From: Cladophialophora immunda
Taxonomy: Eukaryota; Ascomycota; Eurotiomycetes; Chaetothyriales; Herpotrichiellaceae
Direction: 5' to 3'
NCBI RefSeq assembly: GCF_000835495.1
Contig: NW_015622542.1
Span: forward strand, 4,362,485-4,426,484
DNA: 64,000 nucleotides
How positions within the stretch are numbered: position 1 is the first letter of the stretch; each line of letters opens with the position of its first letter. The notes under the pieces are model-generated. The model worked only from the letters and a program-made list of their open reading frames with translations, did no database searches and was not told the origin of the DNA. Both the position numbers and the translations under genes were made by a program. Of the stretch, positions 20,790-32,225 are shown one piece after another.

Positions 20790-21709
20790 ATGACGACGTT
20801 CCAAGAAGTCAACGGCACTGCCGTATATAGTGACTTGAAGGGGAAGGTGTTCGTTATTACCGGGGCAGCCTCTGGCATGGGCCGAACAACAGCTCTGATG
20901 CTTGCTCAACAAGGCGCGCATGTTGGCCTTCTGGACCTCCATAAGCCCGACGCCGTCCTAGCTGAGGTCGAACAGCTAGGTGGACAAGGCATTTCGATTG
21001 AATGCAATGTCCAAAAGGCCGACGTTGTCAATGCTGCGGTCAAGCAGGTAGCAGAGCGTTTCGGCAGACTGGACGGTGCAGCGAACATGGCTGGCTACGT
21101 TGGAAACCAGGGGTTTTTCGGCAAGGGCTACGCCTTTGACGTGCTGAAGGATAATGACTGGGACGATATGCTAGCAACTAACCTGAATGGTGTCAAGAAC
21201 TGCGTGCGAGCCGAGTTGAATCAAATGAAGGGCCACGGATCGATCGTGAATGCAGCCAGCATTGCAGGCCAATACGGTCCGGAGTATAACGCACCATACT
21301 CTGTTGCCAAGTGGGGGGTCATTGGTCTCACCAAGTGTCTAGCACGCGAGGTCGGTGCAAGAGGTATCCGAGCAAATGCTCTGGCTCCGTGAGTACTTCA
21401 CGATTCTGCCTCGTAGTGATGTGGTTAACAAGACTCAGTGGTATTATTCGCACAGCTCTTGCCGATCAACTGGGAAATCCCGACCAAGTGAATGAGCTCT
21501 TGGTAAAAAAGACCGCGCTCAAACGTATCGCCGAACCCGAAGAGGTGTCCAGGGTTATTTTGTTCTTGTTCAGTGATCAATCGGCTTATATCAGCGGAAG
21601 TGTAAGTCCATTCACCGCATGTTCGGCTGTTGCTAGGGTGGTCGTTCTTTATCTAACTAAATATAACCAGGTTATTAACGTTGACGGGGCAATTGAGAAA
21701 GGCTGTTAA
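20790..21709 (+). CDS. Short-chain dehydrogenase/reductase (classical SDR), 266 aa
   Basis: NAD(P)-dependent alcohol/ketone oxidoreductase. Three exons, 20790-21388, 21439-21601 and 21671-21709 (introns 50 and 69 nt). Rossmann motif TGAASGMGR at about residue 24, an acidic residue after strand 2 (LLDLHKPDAV) that favours NAD, NMAG after strand 4, catalytic Ser in NAASIAG and the YSVAK pair (Tyr/Lys). The C-terminal exon encodes the usual VDGA ending. Length is normal for a classical SDR. The position opposite a P450 and upstream of a BVMO suggests it makes a ketone from a hydroxylated intermediate; that is inference. Confidence 0.95.
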
Positions 21710-22315
21710 AGGTCTTAAACGAAGCGCTTTTCTTGACACTGAGAGCAGATGGACACAAGGCAGCATTTAAGCTTCAAGGTGCATAGAACATTAGTTGTAT
21801 CAGCTAGCCGCAATCCAAGGACAATAAAGTCCTCCAAACATGTGAAGATATCTTCCTCGCTACCAAACCGCACGGTGCTGAAGACGGCTGAAAAGAATCA
21901 CAGTTTCAAGTGCTGGAGGCTGGCGTATGAGCTGGACTATTGCACCGTCGGCTCTAGAAGCTCTTGGATGACTCCGCGAAAGCATTCTCGGCGGCCCGAA
22001 GTTCTCCTCTGAGTCGAGACCGCCGGATTCTCCTTTCCAGGCTTCCCCGGATTTCCTTTCTCCGGCAATACCCACGTTCAAGGCTCCGCATCAAAAGTAT
22101 CCACATTGGCTCTGGGGTTGACCCCTTCCCCAGGTTGGCCGGCCTTAGCGTAGAGGTTGCATAAGAATAAATGGTCCACCTCCAGGACCACCCTCCCACA
22201 AAGGTGGCAATATTCATACCTTGCAGACACGTTTCCGTTATCATCCCCATCGCCGCAGACCAAAAACAGTTCCCTTGAATGACAAAGACAAGCTCAGTCG
22301 CAAGTCCCCGCAACA
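21710..22315. promoter_or_regulatory. Intergenic region upstream of the MFS transporter
   Basis: 606 bp. Between about 22020 and 22066 the element CCGGATT occurs twice, each followed by a pyrimidine-rich TCC tract, and a further CCGG follows; a possible regulator site array. No gene supported. Confidence 0.4.
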
Positions 22316-24020
22316 ATGCACGAAATCAGTGAAAAAGGCCATCTTAGGGTCAAGACGGTCTTGATGGTTTTGACCATGTCCATGGCTTCGGCGTCCATGG
22401 GCATGACGGCCTCAGTGATCAGCACCACCCTGGGACAGCCGTCATTCATTGTCAAGATGGGCCTTGACGGTCCGAATGGCGCCTCGCTGACTGGGGCGGT
22501 CACCAGCCTGTACTACGTTGGTGCCACCTGGGGGGCCTTTGTGCATGGCTGGTTTGCAAATCGATATGGGCGCAAGCCATCCATCATATTTGCTGTCTGC
22601 GTGATCCTGGTTTCGCAGGCGCTGCTCACGGGCTCTGCGAACGTGGCCATGTTCATTGTATTTCGGTTCTTCTTGGGCTGGGGGTATGTATTCCTGCTCC
22701 TTGTAACCCCTCCGAGGTTGAAAATCTGGCGCTGACTGGGACCAGTGGATTTCAAGCTATATGCGGCGTCCCTCTCTGGATCAGCGAGATTGTTCCCCCG
22801 CGACACCGTGGCAAGCTCTCCGACATCCACGCAGTCATGATCAATATTGGCTACTCGATCATCGGGTTTGTCGGAGTTGGCTTTTACTACTACGACTCCC
22901 CCGACGCCTGGCGCGCTCCACTCGGCATCGCCATTATTCCCGAGATTATCTTCCTGGCTGGCTGCTGGTGGCTGCCGGAGAGCCCGCGGTATTTAATCGC
23001 GCGAGACCAGTCTGCGAAGGCGTGGAAGATCCTGCGTGCGCTTCACGCGGATCCAAATGACCCGAGCGACGAATTCGCCAAACGAGAATTCTACCAGATC
23101 CACGAGCAGATCCAGTTTGATCGGAGTCAAGATACGAGCTGGAAGTTGATATTCACGCGGCCATCGTATCGAAAGCGCGCGTTGATCTCCGCCATGCTCT
23201 CCTTTTCCATCATGAGCGCTGGCCTGATTGTGATTCAGAGTAGGTCATCACCATTTGTCCAGGCTTTTCTAACCTCATAACTAACGTCTGGTGTTAATTA
23301 GACTACGGTGTCACCCTGTATTCCGAACTAGGTTACACGGGCGTGGATACTTTGCTACTTCAATCAGGCTATACTCTGACGCTGTGCTGTTGCAGCATTC
23401 TCGCCATGACTTTCGTCGACAAGGTCTCGCGCCGGAACTTGATGGGGACGGGCTTCGCAGCCCAGTGCGTCTGCCTCATCATCTACACCGCGCTCGTCGC
23501 CAATTTCCTGACCGGGTCCAACAAGTCCGCGCAGGCGGCCGCCGTGGCGTTCATCTACCTGTTTGGATGCAGCTTCGAGTTGTGCCTCGACGGGCCGGAG
23601 TTCTTCTACATCCAGGAAATCTGGCCGAGCCACTTGCGTGCGCAGGGCGGTGCGATCGCGTTCATGGTCTACAACGCCATCAACATCTGCTGGCTGCAGG
23701 CCGCCCCGACCGCCTTTGAAAGCATCGGCTGGAAATTCTTCCTCATCTTCATCATCTTCGCCGCGCTGGGCTCCATCACGGTCTTCCTGTTCTTCCCCGA
23801 TACGCTGCACAAGCCCATGGAGGAGATTGCCGACATGTTTGGCGACCCAGACTTGGTCGTTGTGCACCAAACCGCCATCACGAGCGAGTTGCTGGAGGCG
23901 AGGTTCTCGGAAATGATGGGCGGTGGAACGGATGATCCGCACACAACGTCTATTTCAGTGCAAGAGAGCAAGGGCAAGGCTGACGAGCCAGCAATGCACT
24001 CAGAGAAGCTGTCCGTGTGA
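22316..24020 (+). CDS. MFS transporter, sugar-porter type, 526 aa
   Basis: Twelve-helix plasma-membrane transporter likely moving a sugar or sugar-acid-like small molecule by proton symport. Three exons, 22316-22683, 22746-23239, 23302-24020 (introns of 62 nt each; the second has branch CTAAC). Signatures: FANRYGRKP in loop 2-3 (about residue 85), PESPRYL after helix 6 (about 205), and FVDKVSRR between helices 8 and 9. A soluble C-terminal tail of about 65 residues ends the protein. The final hydrophobic half is rich in aromatic residues. In this cluster it could import the inducing substrate; sugar-porter-family members also carry quinate, lactose and inositol, so the class does not fix the substrate. 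Confidence 0.94.
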
Positions 24021-24816
24021 GCAAGATTCGGGTCTCGTGCTAGAGATGCGTTTCTTGCGATTGGCTGGGGGGGGGGGGGGTGCAAGACCACAATGAAAAT
24101 GGGAGAGACAACCTGGTGGGAAGTGGGGGGGGGGCCTGTATTTGAAATCTACAATTGGGACTGCTCAAGAGTTGCCTTGCATATAACAGAATGCCATGTG
24201 TTCTTTTCGCAGGAGATTTTGTTAGACCGCATTGGTTGCACATGGTTGTACCCAGCCATGCACTATACATTGCTTCACTCGAGGCTGTCACTTGCGCCCA
24301 TAGAATACCCCGAATAGAGCTACAACAATTGAACGAGGAGTCTGCAGTTGCGTAAGCAAAACATCAGTCTCATCTTCTCCCGCCCAATCGTGGCCGAAGT
24401 ACACTTGAACGCGCGTGCTCTTCAAAACTGATGTTCTCGGAGAAGACGCTGTATATTTTCCGTGGAGCTGCTTCCCCAGGCGGATGCGGGACAGCGGAGT
24501 TAGAGAGCAGAGGAGGAGCTTCACCATGTCGCCATCCTTCGCCGAACGCGATAGGCACAACTCAGTGATGGCGTAGCTGTATTTGGTTGAGAAAGATCCT
24601 TTGTTGCTTTGGTATTCCACAGACTGATCTGGCTCTTGTCGTTTTATAAGAGCCACCAGTCACCGTCCGAGACTATTGCGAATACCTAACGCCCTAAATT
24701 TGGTTTCAAATTCTCAAAATCTTTGACACATAGCCCACGGACGTCTTTTATCTGTTAGGGCGATTTCGATCTGCGGCTTTGAGTACATCGTTGCCGAGTA
24801 GTGAAAAAGGAAAAAG
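24021..24816. promoter_or_regulatory. Intergenic region upstream of the BVMO, with poly-G tracts
   Basis: 796 bp. Just downstream of the transporter stop are G14 (24067-24080) and G10 (24125-24134). Nearer the BVMO start, CGG triplets repeat around 24480-24500. A minus-strand open frame 24656-24288 begins at GTG and has no motif; not called. Confidence 0.45.
24067..24134. repeat. Two long homopolymer G runs (14 and 10)
   Basis: G14 at 24067-24080 and G10 at 24125-24134, 44 bp apart, both non-coding and 47 bp or more past the transporter stop. Such runs are prone to slippage and to sequencing or assembly length error, so exact lengths are uncertain. Confidence 0.8.
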
Positions 24817-26584
24817 ATGGGTTCTGTTGCGCCCGAGCAAAATGTCGAGGTCCTGGTGATCGGAGCTGGGATTTCGGGAATATACATGCTATACAAACTA
24901 CGCGAGCTGAACATCTCTGCCAGAGTACTTGAGGCCGGCGATGGCGTCGGGGGAACATGGTGAGAGAATGCCTGTCCTTCCAGGTCTGGCTGATCCTAAC
25001 GTACGGTAGGTACTGGAATCGATACCCCGGGGCACGTTTCGATTCCGAGAGCTGGACATACTGCTATTCATTTTCTCAAGATCTCTTGAAAGAATGGGAC
25101 TGGAAGGAACATTTCGCGCCGCAGACCGAAACGGAGAGCTATCTCAATTTTGTGGTCGACAAATTCAAGCTGCGCGACGGCATTCAATTCCAGAGTCGCG
25201 TCAGCTCGGCACACTACGACCAGGCTCGCAACCAGTGGAAAGTAACGACCGAGTCGGGTGAAGTGTTCAACGCCCATTTTCTCGTCACCGCTATTGGGGC
25301 TCTGACCAACCCGGTCTTGCCACGCATCCCAGGGATACCTAACTTCAAGGGGTCTTGGTGTCATACAGGGCTCTGGCCGAAGGACGGTATCGACTATGCC
25401 GGAAAGCGGGTTGCAGTAATAGGGACGGGTGCCACCGGCATCCAGACCATCCAAGAGGTGGCCAAGTCGGCAGGCACTTTGACCGTCTTCCAGCGCCGAC
25501 CCAATTGGTGCTCTCCGCTGGGAAACCGCAAGATCGAGGCGCAAGAAATGGAGAGCATCCGGGCGCGGTACGACGAGATCTTCGCCATCTGCAAGACGAC
25601 CCCAGGGTGCTTTGTCCACCAATTCGATTCTCGGAGTGTCTTTGACGTTTCTGATGAGGAGCGGGAAGCCTTCTGGGAGAAGCGCTACTATGAGCCTGGG
25701 TTTGGCTTGTGGATGGGTAACTTCCGAGACGTGTACACCGACAAAAAGGCAAACGCCCTCCTGAGTGAATATGTGGCCAAGAAGATCAGGGAGCGTGTGA
25801 AAGACCCCAAAGTCGCCGACAAACTGATCCCGAAGGATCACGGGTTTGGCACACGCCGGGTTCCCCTCGAGACGCGATATCTAGAAGTGTACAACCAAGA
25901 GAACGTGGAGCTGGTGGATCTGAATGAGGAGTCGATCGAATGCATCACGGAGAAAGGAATCCAAACCTCGAAGCAAGAGCGAGAGTTCGACGTCATCATC
26001 TATGGTAAGCCCCTTGGATTTCCTTGTCACTGTTTCTCGCGTTTGGAAGTCGCAGACTGTCCCAGAACCTGGCAGGCTCTCGCTGATCTTATGGCCTGAA
26101 TATAGCGACTGGTTTCGACCCTGTGACCGGAAGCTTTAACGCCATTGACATCGTCGGTGTTGACGGACAGCGACTGAAGGAACTATGGGCTCCGGGGCCC
26201 AAGACGCAACTGGGGTTCTTGGTCTCAGGATTCCCAAATATGCTAATGGCCATGGGTCCGCACTCGGCTCTGGGGAACTTTCCCCGGAGTATCGAATACA
26301 GCGTCGAATGGATTGCGGGCATCCTTGGATATGCGCGCGACAACGGCGTCTCTGTTATCGAGGCCACTGAACAAGGCCAGAAAGAATGGACAGAACACGT
26401 CAGAACTTGCAGCGAAGGTCTGTTGACCAATGATGTCGATTCCTGGATTACGGGCGTCAACAGCAACGTCGATGGTAAGAAAACGCGGACCTTGGTGATC
26501 TTCAACGGCAGTGCGGTGGACTACCGAGCTCGCTGCGACCAGGTGGCCAGTGAACGATACAAGGAATTGTCCTTGAAGCCTTAG
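24817..26584 (+). CDS. Baeyer-Villiger monooxygenase (class B flavoprotein), 538 aa
   Basis: FAD- and NADPH-dependent enzyme that inserts oxygen next to a ketone to give an ester or lactone. Exons 24817-24959, 25010-26004, 26106-26584 (introns 50 and 101 nt). FAD Rossmann motif GAGISG near residue 15; GGTWYWNRYPGARFDSES across the first junction; the class fingerprint FKGSWCHTGLWP (F-x-G-x3-H-x3-W-P) encoded at 25344-25379; NADPH motif GTGATG; and YATGFD across the second junction. Length and order match cyclohexanone-monooxygenase-like fungal enzymes. It sits downstream of transporter, SDR and P450 genes, consistent with ketone oxidation in a degradation or tailoring route. Regio-specificity cannot be read. 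Confidence 0.96.
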
Positions 26585-26940
26585 TGCATCTTCCTTATCG
26601 AGAAGAATATTCAGATGATATTCATATAGCTCCCGGGGACTGGGGCATCACAACCAGGCAACCCATTGACGATATTAATCATGATCTTGTGGCGATGGGA
26701 GTAAAAATTTCATTTTTGACCATCGCGTCCTAAATCGACGAGGACAAGAATTGCAGGCTTAACGAGGAGAGCAAAACAGCCAGTCTCAATACTGACGCTC
26801 CGGCACTCGACCCGAGTGTGTACTAGGATAGACTCTGGCTGTGACGTTGCCATGAAATTCCTGTAGGCCATTGCAAATCCGCATGCCTTGTGTCTGATAT
26901 CAACCGCCGTGCACACCTTTGATGGCAGGAAACATCAAAT
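26585..26940. other. Convergent intergenic region after the BVMO
   Basis: 356 bp between convergent 3' ends. No gene or repeat seen. Confidence 0.6.
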
Positions 26941-29619
26941 TCAGGTCGGAGTACGATGCAGATGGTCTCCTCCTATTTCGGACGACCCTCTCCAGCGCCG
27001 TTTCGCTCTGGTTTCCTTGAACATCTGGTGCTGCCACGCGCGTCTCAGGGAGGTTATCACTTCGAGCCCGTGGATGCTGCTTCTGAAGGACTGGCCAATT
27101 TCAGCCAGGGCCTGGATGCAGACCACAAAGTTATGCTGCGCCGCTTTACCCTTCGGTCCCGAGTAGATGCAGCTGTCGTACGCGTGCACAACCCCGGCGG
27201 TGACTGTGGACGCAACCGCTTGGACATTGATATATCGTAGCCCGTAATTGGCCTTGAACACTTGCAGCAGTTGACATATAATCCCGGCAGACTTGGTGCA
27301 GTTCTCTCCAGCGAGGATCTCGGAGTCTGATTCGTGCACAACGAACGGCCGATTGAGGATGATCAGGATCTGATGGTATAAGATGCTTGCCACTGGATTA
27401 GCTCTGTCAAGATACGTGCACACTGGTGATATCATCTCACTGAAGCTGGAGCACAATCGGCGCTGGAACTGGAGAAGGCCGTTCTTCTCCATAGTCCACA
27501 CGAAGCGCCGGCGGTAACGCTGTTAGCCAATGCTGGAGCTGTTTGGCCATGGCGGGAACGAACAGTCTGGCATCTTCGGAGCCAGAGGCGGTCCCGCAGT
27601 ATCTGAAAACCCCTTTAGCAAAACATCGAGGCAGACGCTTTCTGGCGGCTTACAGTGTGTCGTAGATCTTTCGCAGCTTGATGGCCATCTGCACCACATA
27701 TGCGGTGACTGATCCAATACCAGAACCGTCGAAAGCAGCCGGCAGCTTCATCGCTTCGCCGTCCGAATGGAATGGCTGCCAATCGCCGTCGTTCAACGCA
27801 TCCAGACCAGGAGCATCATATCGCATCCTGTTCATCAAGTAAGGCCGTCCACTATAACTACTGTGGTACCTGCAACTCCCGAAAGACAGTCAGCCATTCT
27901 ACCCATCTCATGAAGGGCCGGCGTTCGTTCCCTGCTCCGAGGCTACGAGGATGGAGAACTCACATGTCCGCAGAATACACGGTCCAAAAGAGACTTCTAC
28001 GAACGTCCTCAAGACTTCGCGTATTGTCCTCGCTTCCAAGGTAGTCATCGTTGGTGTCGAGACGGAGCTGTAGCCCAAGATCCGTCGTCATCTGGACTGC
28101 CACGCCTGTGGCTGGTTAAACCTGGAGCACGGTAGAGCTTCTTATCATCAAACCTGAGTAAATCCAACCTGGGGATCATAAGTCCAATGCCTTGCTCGAA
28201 ATGGTGCGAGGACTCACCTCGAGAATCATGGCCGTTCGCCGACTCAAAAGCAGATAGAATCACTGCCGCTTGTGTTGTCGCTATCGTCGGACGGTCCATC
28301 TCCGTTTCTAGGTATAACCGGGTCCTCGCGCCAAAAAAGTCCGAGGCACTGTCCTGGATGGCAGGATGTCGTCTGGTCGAGTACAATGCGCCGATCGCAA
28401 GACTGCAGACAACCTTCAGTAAGCGTCCAACGCTGGAGATGCTACCTGACTCACACTGCGTTCTCCAGTGCGGGCGAGAACAGCGCGGTTTCATAGCCGC
28501 TGTAGTACAGCTCTTTCTGCTGGAAATAGTTCTCCTTCTCCACCTCGCTGACGAAAGTGTTGTGCCACGCAAAGTAGAGCCGTGTCAGATGGAGCTCGTA
28601 TTCGGGGTCGGGAGTCCAGCCCAGGTGCGCCCGCTTGACCACGATTTCGCCTTCCTCCCGGAACACGCGCATGTCGGGTCGATAGATGGTTCTGAGGTCG
28701 TTCGGCAGCATCGAGAGATGGCTGGTGGCGCCAAAGTACCGCATGTGTCCGTCCTCTGTCAGACACATACGACCGAGTCGCTTCGATATCTGCTGCGTGA
28801 TATCGTCCTCGGAAGTCTGCGAAGCTTGATCGAAACTGGTTGCATTGTAGTTTGGGCCGCTTCCGGGACTTTGATTGGGTGACACTGACTTGTCTTTCCG
28901 GCTTGCTTGCGAAGCGATGGGCGAAATCCGAGACAGAGGTTGTTCGGGTCCCACGTTTTCCAGTAACGTTGACATGGACTCAACTCCGGCCTCATACACC
29001 GTCTCCATATTTGACGACGGTCCAAGGTCGGAAAATTCAGCGAGGTCGGCTCTCGTGTCGTCGACGTGCTCCCAGAAGTCCAAGTCGATGTCTCGGAAAA
29101 CCATTGGTGTCGAGGAAGAACACTCAGGCATGGTCGTGACGTATGGGCCAGTTACGGTTGCGGAAGAATTCAGTTCTTCTCCTGCATCCAAAAAGTGCTC
29201 AATGAGCGGATCTGGGGGAGTGCTTCTGTCTATTATACTAGGCCTTTGAGAAATACTCTCGTCCTGTGACGTCTGGGCCAAGCGTGCTTCAACCTCGGCC
29301 AGCCTGTCGGTGAGCTCGTTGATGGTCTTTTTCGTCGACTGGGCTCTGCGAAGCAACCATGAGCTTGGTGTTTTCTGGAGTCATTGCAAACTGACCTGCG
29401 TTTGTCCTCTCCAAGAACACAGTCCGTGTTGTACAATTGGCAGTTTGAGCATTTGGGGTGTCCGTTGTCGCACTTTGGCAACACTTAGCTTCTTGGATAT
29501 CGAATTTCAGAGCAAAAGCTGGGAATCTAGCGCGAGCTCACTCTTATCTTCTTCTTGCGGCACTGCAGACAGGCCAGACGAGCATGTCGTTTTTGGGAGC
29601 CTTGGGCTCGACTATCCAT
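26941..29619 (-). CDS. Zn2Cys6 transcription factor, nine exons including a 15-nt microexon, 736 aa
   Basis: Candidate pathway regulator. Exons: 29619-29542, 29472-29396, 29345-28455, 28402-28218, 28168-28154, 28105-27964, 27869-27654, 27602-27441, 27385-26941; all phases close. The first intron splits the zinc cluster, which reads ACLQCRKKKIRCDNGHPKC then CQLYNTDC. A short coiled coil follows (KKTINELTDRLAEVEARLA). The fungal-specific regulatory domain runs from VLAIGALYST through DSRGWIYSGVAVQM (which needs the microexon) to YSGRPYLMNRMRYDAP and LHILYHQILIILNRPF. Introns are 48-94 nt, most with CTNAY branch sites. The acceptor before exon 9 is AAG rather than CAG. It is convergent with the BVMO. 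Confidence 0.9.
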
Positions 29620-30809
29620 CGTTCCGTGTACCAGAGCCCCGAGCCTTGTGCAATATATAAGTAGCTGCAAGCTCCAAAGGTGTCGCTGGTTGGTCGTCAA
29701 ATAGGTGAATAATCGATGGCTGCATTAAAGGAGGGGAAGAGTGCGCCTTGAGGAGCAGGATGTTGCTGTCATGAGGGTACTGTATTGCGGGGTGCAAGTG
29801 GCCCTTTAACCCAAGTTCCCCGGACTCCAAGACATCCAAGCCGCTCAAGCGGAGTCCCCCCCCAGAAAGAGGGTGCAAAGCATACTGAGTGTGTGGCAGC
29901 TAGCGGACAGGCCCAGCCATCGGGGCGCGAAGGGCGGCACATTGACTGGGGAAGGCAGCTGCTCTAGGCAGCATCTAGGCTGGTGGCCTGAGAGCCTCGC
30001 TCCTTATACAATAGGTTCGGCCAGTTTAACTCCAGCTTTGCAGGGGAAGCCAAAGACATTGGCATCCAACACTATCTGCTAATATATGTCTCTCACTCCG
30101 ACCGATATTTTGCGCATATAATCAATAGTTGCAGGTGTCAACTCTTTTCAAGCAGTTTCGATACAGGTCTGCTAGCAAGGATATGCCCTGGCTACTAGCC
30201 TTGCATTCAGTGTCACCACAAATGTGAAGAAACCCAGTATGCCGATTTCGGAGATGCTTGTCCGTGGAGATCCTTTCGCCGAGCCGGCTGCTTCAGGGAG
30301 AGGACGCGAAGCCAGACAAGGACATTGTGGGCCCTGAACAGCCGGGCCGCTTTGAAGACAGGAAGCGGTACTTTCTGTCTCAGGAACTAGGCTCTTCTTT
30401 CAGGGGATTGAGGACAGAGCTTGAGCTTGATACCGACTGCGGCGTTGGCCGGGGAGTTGCTGTCCTTGGAGTAATCAACGCGATCTAGCGGGAGGACAAA
30501 ACAATGGCTCATGAATTCCATGATTCGATGTTTGACACCGATACGATAGACAGTGCATGGCATACATAAATGTAAGATGGCGAACCCAAGTTCCCAGGTG
30601 GAAAGATTCGACACCTCCGTGAGCCACAACCGCAAGTGGTAACGTGAAGCAGCCTCTGCGTACTTACCTCTTTATCTCAGAAAGGCTGAAGTGTTGATCG
30701 TGAGCGGCGTCAAACATACTGGATAGGAGCTCATATCGAATCCTGTTTTCTCTTTTCCACGCCCATAACTTATAGTGGTGCTTAGACTGACATATATTGT
30801 TGTCAACGA
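29620..30809. other. Intergenic region upstream of the Zn2Cys6 gene
   Basis: 1.19 kb between the regulator start and the 3' end of the NmrA-like gene. It contains a C8 run near 29858 and scattered short frames without features. Likely promoter of the regulator plus the 3' UTR of its neighbour. Confidence 0.5.
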
Positions 30810-31808
30810 CTACTTTGCCTTTGTTAGCATACTGATATGAGGCACTGCGACCTCTTTGACAAAGTCCTCTATCGAATGAAACTTGATCCCAAGCTCCAGC
30901 GTCTCCTTCTCCGGAATGGGAAACTCCGAGTACAGGCTGTGGTCGTTGTAATACTCGTACATGACATCCAGGTCCTTGAACCCCGACGTTGGTGCAGTGA
31001 CCACCCGCGTCTGCTTCCCCGTCTGCCTCTGAATCTCCTCGGCCACGTCTGAGGTGCTGTGATACCCGCCCACGCAGTAGACTTCTCCGCCAACCAGCGG
31101 TTTGGTGCGGTAGTTCTTCAGGATCGCGTCGACGGTGGGCCCGAGGTCGCGCTCGGTCCAGATCATCCCTATCTTCGTCTCCGGCCTCATGACGGGCTGG
31201 GTGACCTCGATCACATCGTCTGCACCGACCGAGAGACACTGGAAATTGCGCCAATTGTCGTAGTAGAAGCCCAGGTACATGTCAACGTGGGGCATGTTGA
31301 TCTTCTTTAGGTACGCTGAAACGTAAAATTTATTCTCGACCAAGGGGACAGAGGCGAACTGTGCCTTTGTTCGCAGTAGGGCGCTTGGTACTGTCGACCA
31401 AATCACGAGCTGTACACCGGCTTTTTTGGCAGCGTCGGCAATGGCGATTCCCTGCTGCGCCTCGGCGAGGAGGTTGGATTGGTTCTCTGGATCGTAGAAG
31501 TTGGTCAATGCATAGACCACCTCGACGCCTTCGAACGCCTTGAGGAGCGAAGCAGGATCATTGAAGTGCGCCTTCACCACCGAAACATTGGGAAGACTGG
31601 CCAGCTCCTTCGCCGCGGCGCCGAAAGGGTTGCGTGTAACTCCTCGAATGTCGTATTCCGGCTGTGTCGAGAGGTATCGAGCAACCTACAAGTTTTTCCA
31701 TTAAAATTGAATAGAGACTTTTGCTTCTTCATGGGCCAGTAATTCACTCACAGAGCCACCCTGGACCCCTGTTGCTCCGAGCACCGCTATGAGACGTCTG
31801 GAGGGCAT
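30810..31808 (-). CDS. NmrA-like NAD(P)-binding protein, 310 aa
   Basis: Atypical SDR of the NmrA/HSCARG group: some members are redox-sensing regulators that bind transcription factors, others are reductases. Exons 31808-31752 and 31685-30810 (intron 66 nt). N-terminal nucleotide motif AVLGATGVQGGSV spans the junction; VTRNP after strand 2 suggests NADP preference. The family block EVVYALTNFYDP and the YLGFYYDNW segment are clear. The classical YxxxK catalytic pair is absent, as in NmrA itself. It lies among three transcription-factor genes, so a co-regulator role is attractive but unproven; a tailoring reductase is the alternative. Confidence 0.92.
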
Positions 31809-32225
31809 GGTGATAGAGGGCGACTGGTGAGAAAATCTGTTCTTCCACCCAGATGGTGCTAGATCCCTACTTGCTCTTCCATGGGGTCGGCGGAGCTTTT
31901 ATCATTCCCCTCTGTCTTCGTGAAGAGAGTCGTCAGCAGAGACGTCCATGGCCCGAACCACTGTCACGGGTCATTCGTAGAGGTGAGAGTAATTTCTTCC
32001 CCATCCCCTACCATTTTTATCCCCATATTTTCCCCACAAATTGTTCTGGAGTGTTGCTTTTCATCATCGTAAGTTCGACCGAATCTAGAAGGTCGCAAAA
32101 TTGATCCCACCGGGATGTCCATGTGCTACATTCCTCGCTCTTTACTGTGAATGGTGTAACAATGCCAACTTTGTCTCTAACTGGATCGGCTGAACTCACA
32201 TCTTGTGTTCTCCCCAGGATATATT
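31809..32225. promoter_or_regulatory. Upstream region of the NmrA-like gene
   Basis: 417 bp between the regulator 3' end and the NmrA-like start. No operator repeat or gene seen. Confidence 0.5.

Noticed and set aside
23364..23942. 192-codon open frame antisense to the MFS transporter
   Set aside because: Low-complexity charged product opposite a clearly conserved transporter exon.
24288..24656. 122-codon minus-strand frame upstream of the BVMO
   Set aside because: Begins at GTG, lies in a likely promoter and has no motif or signal.
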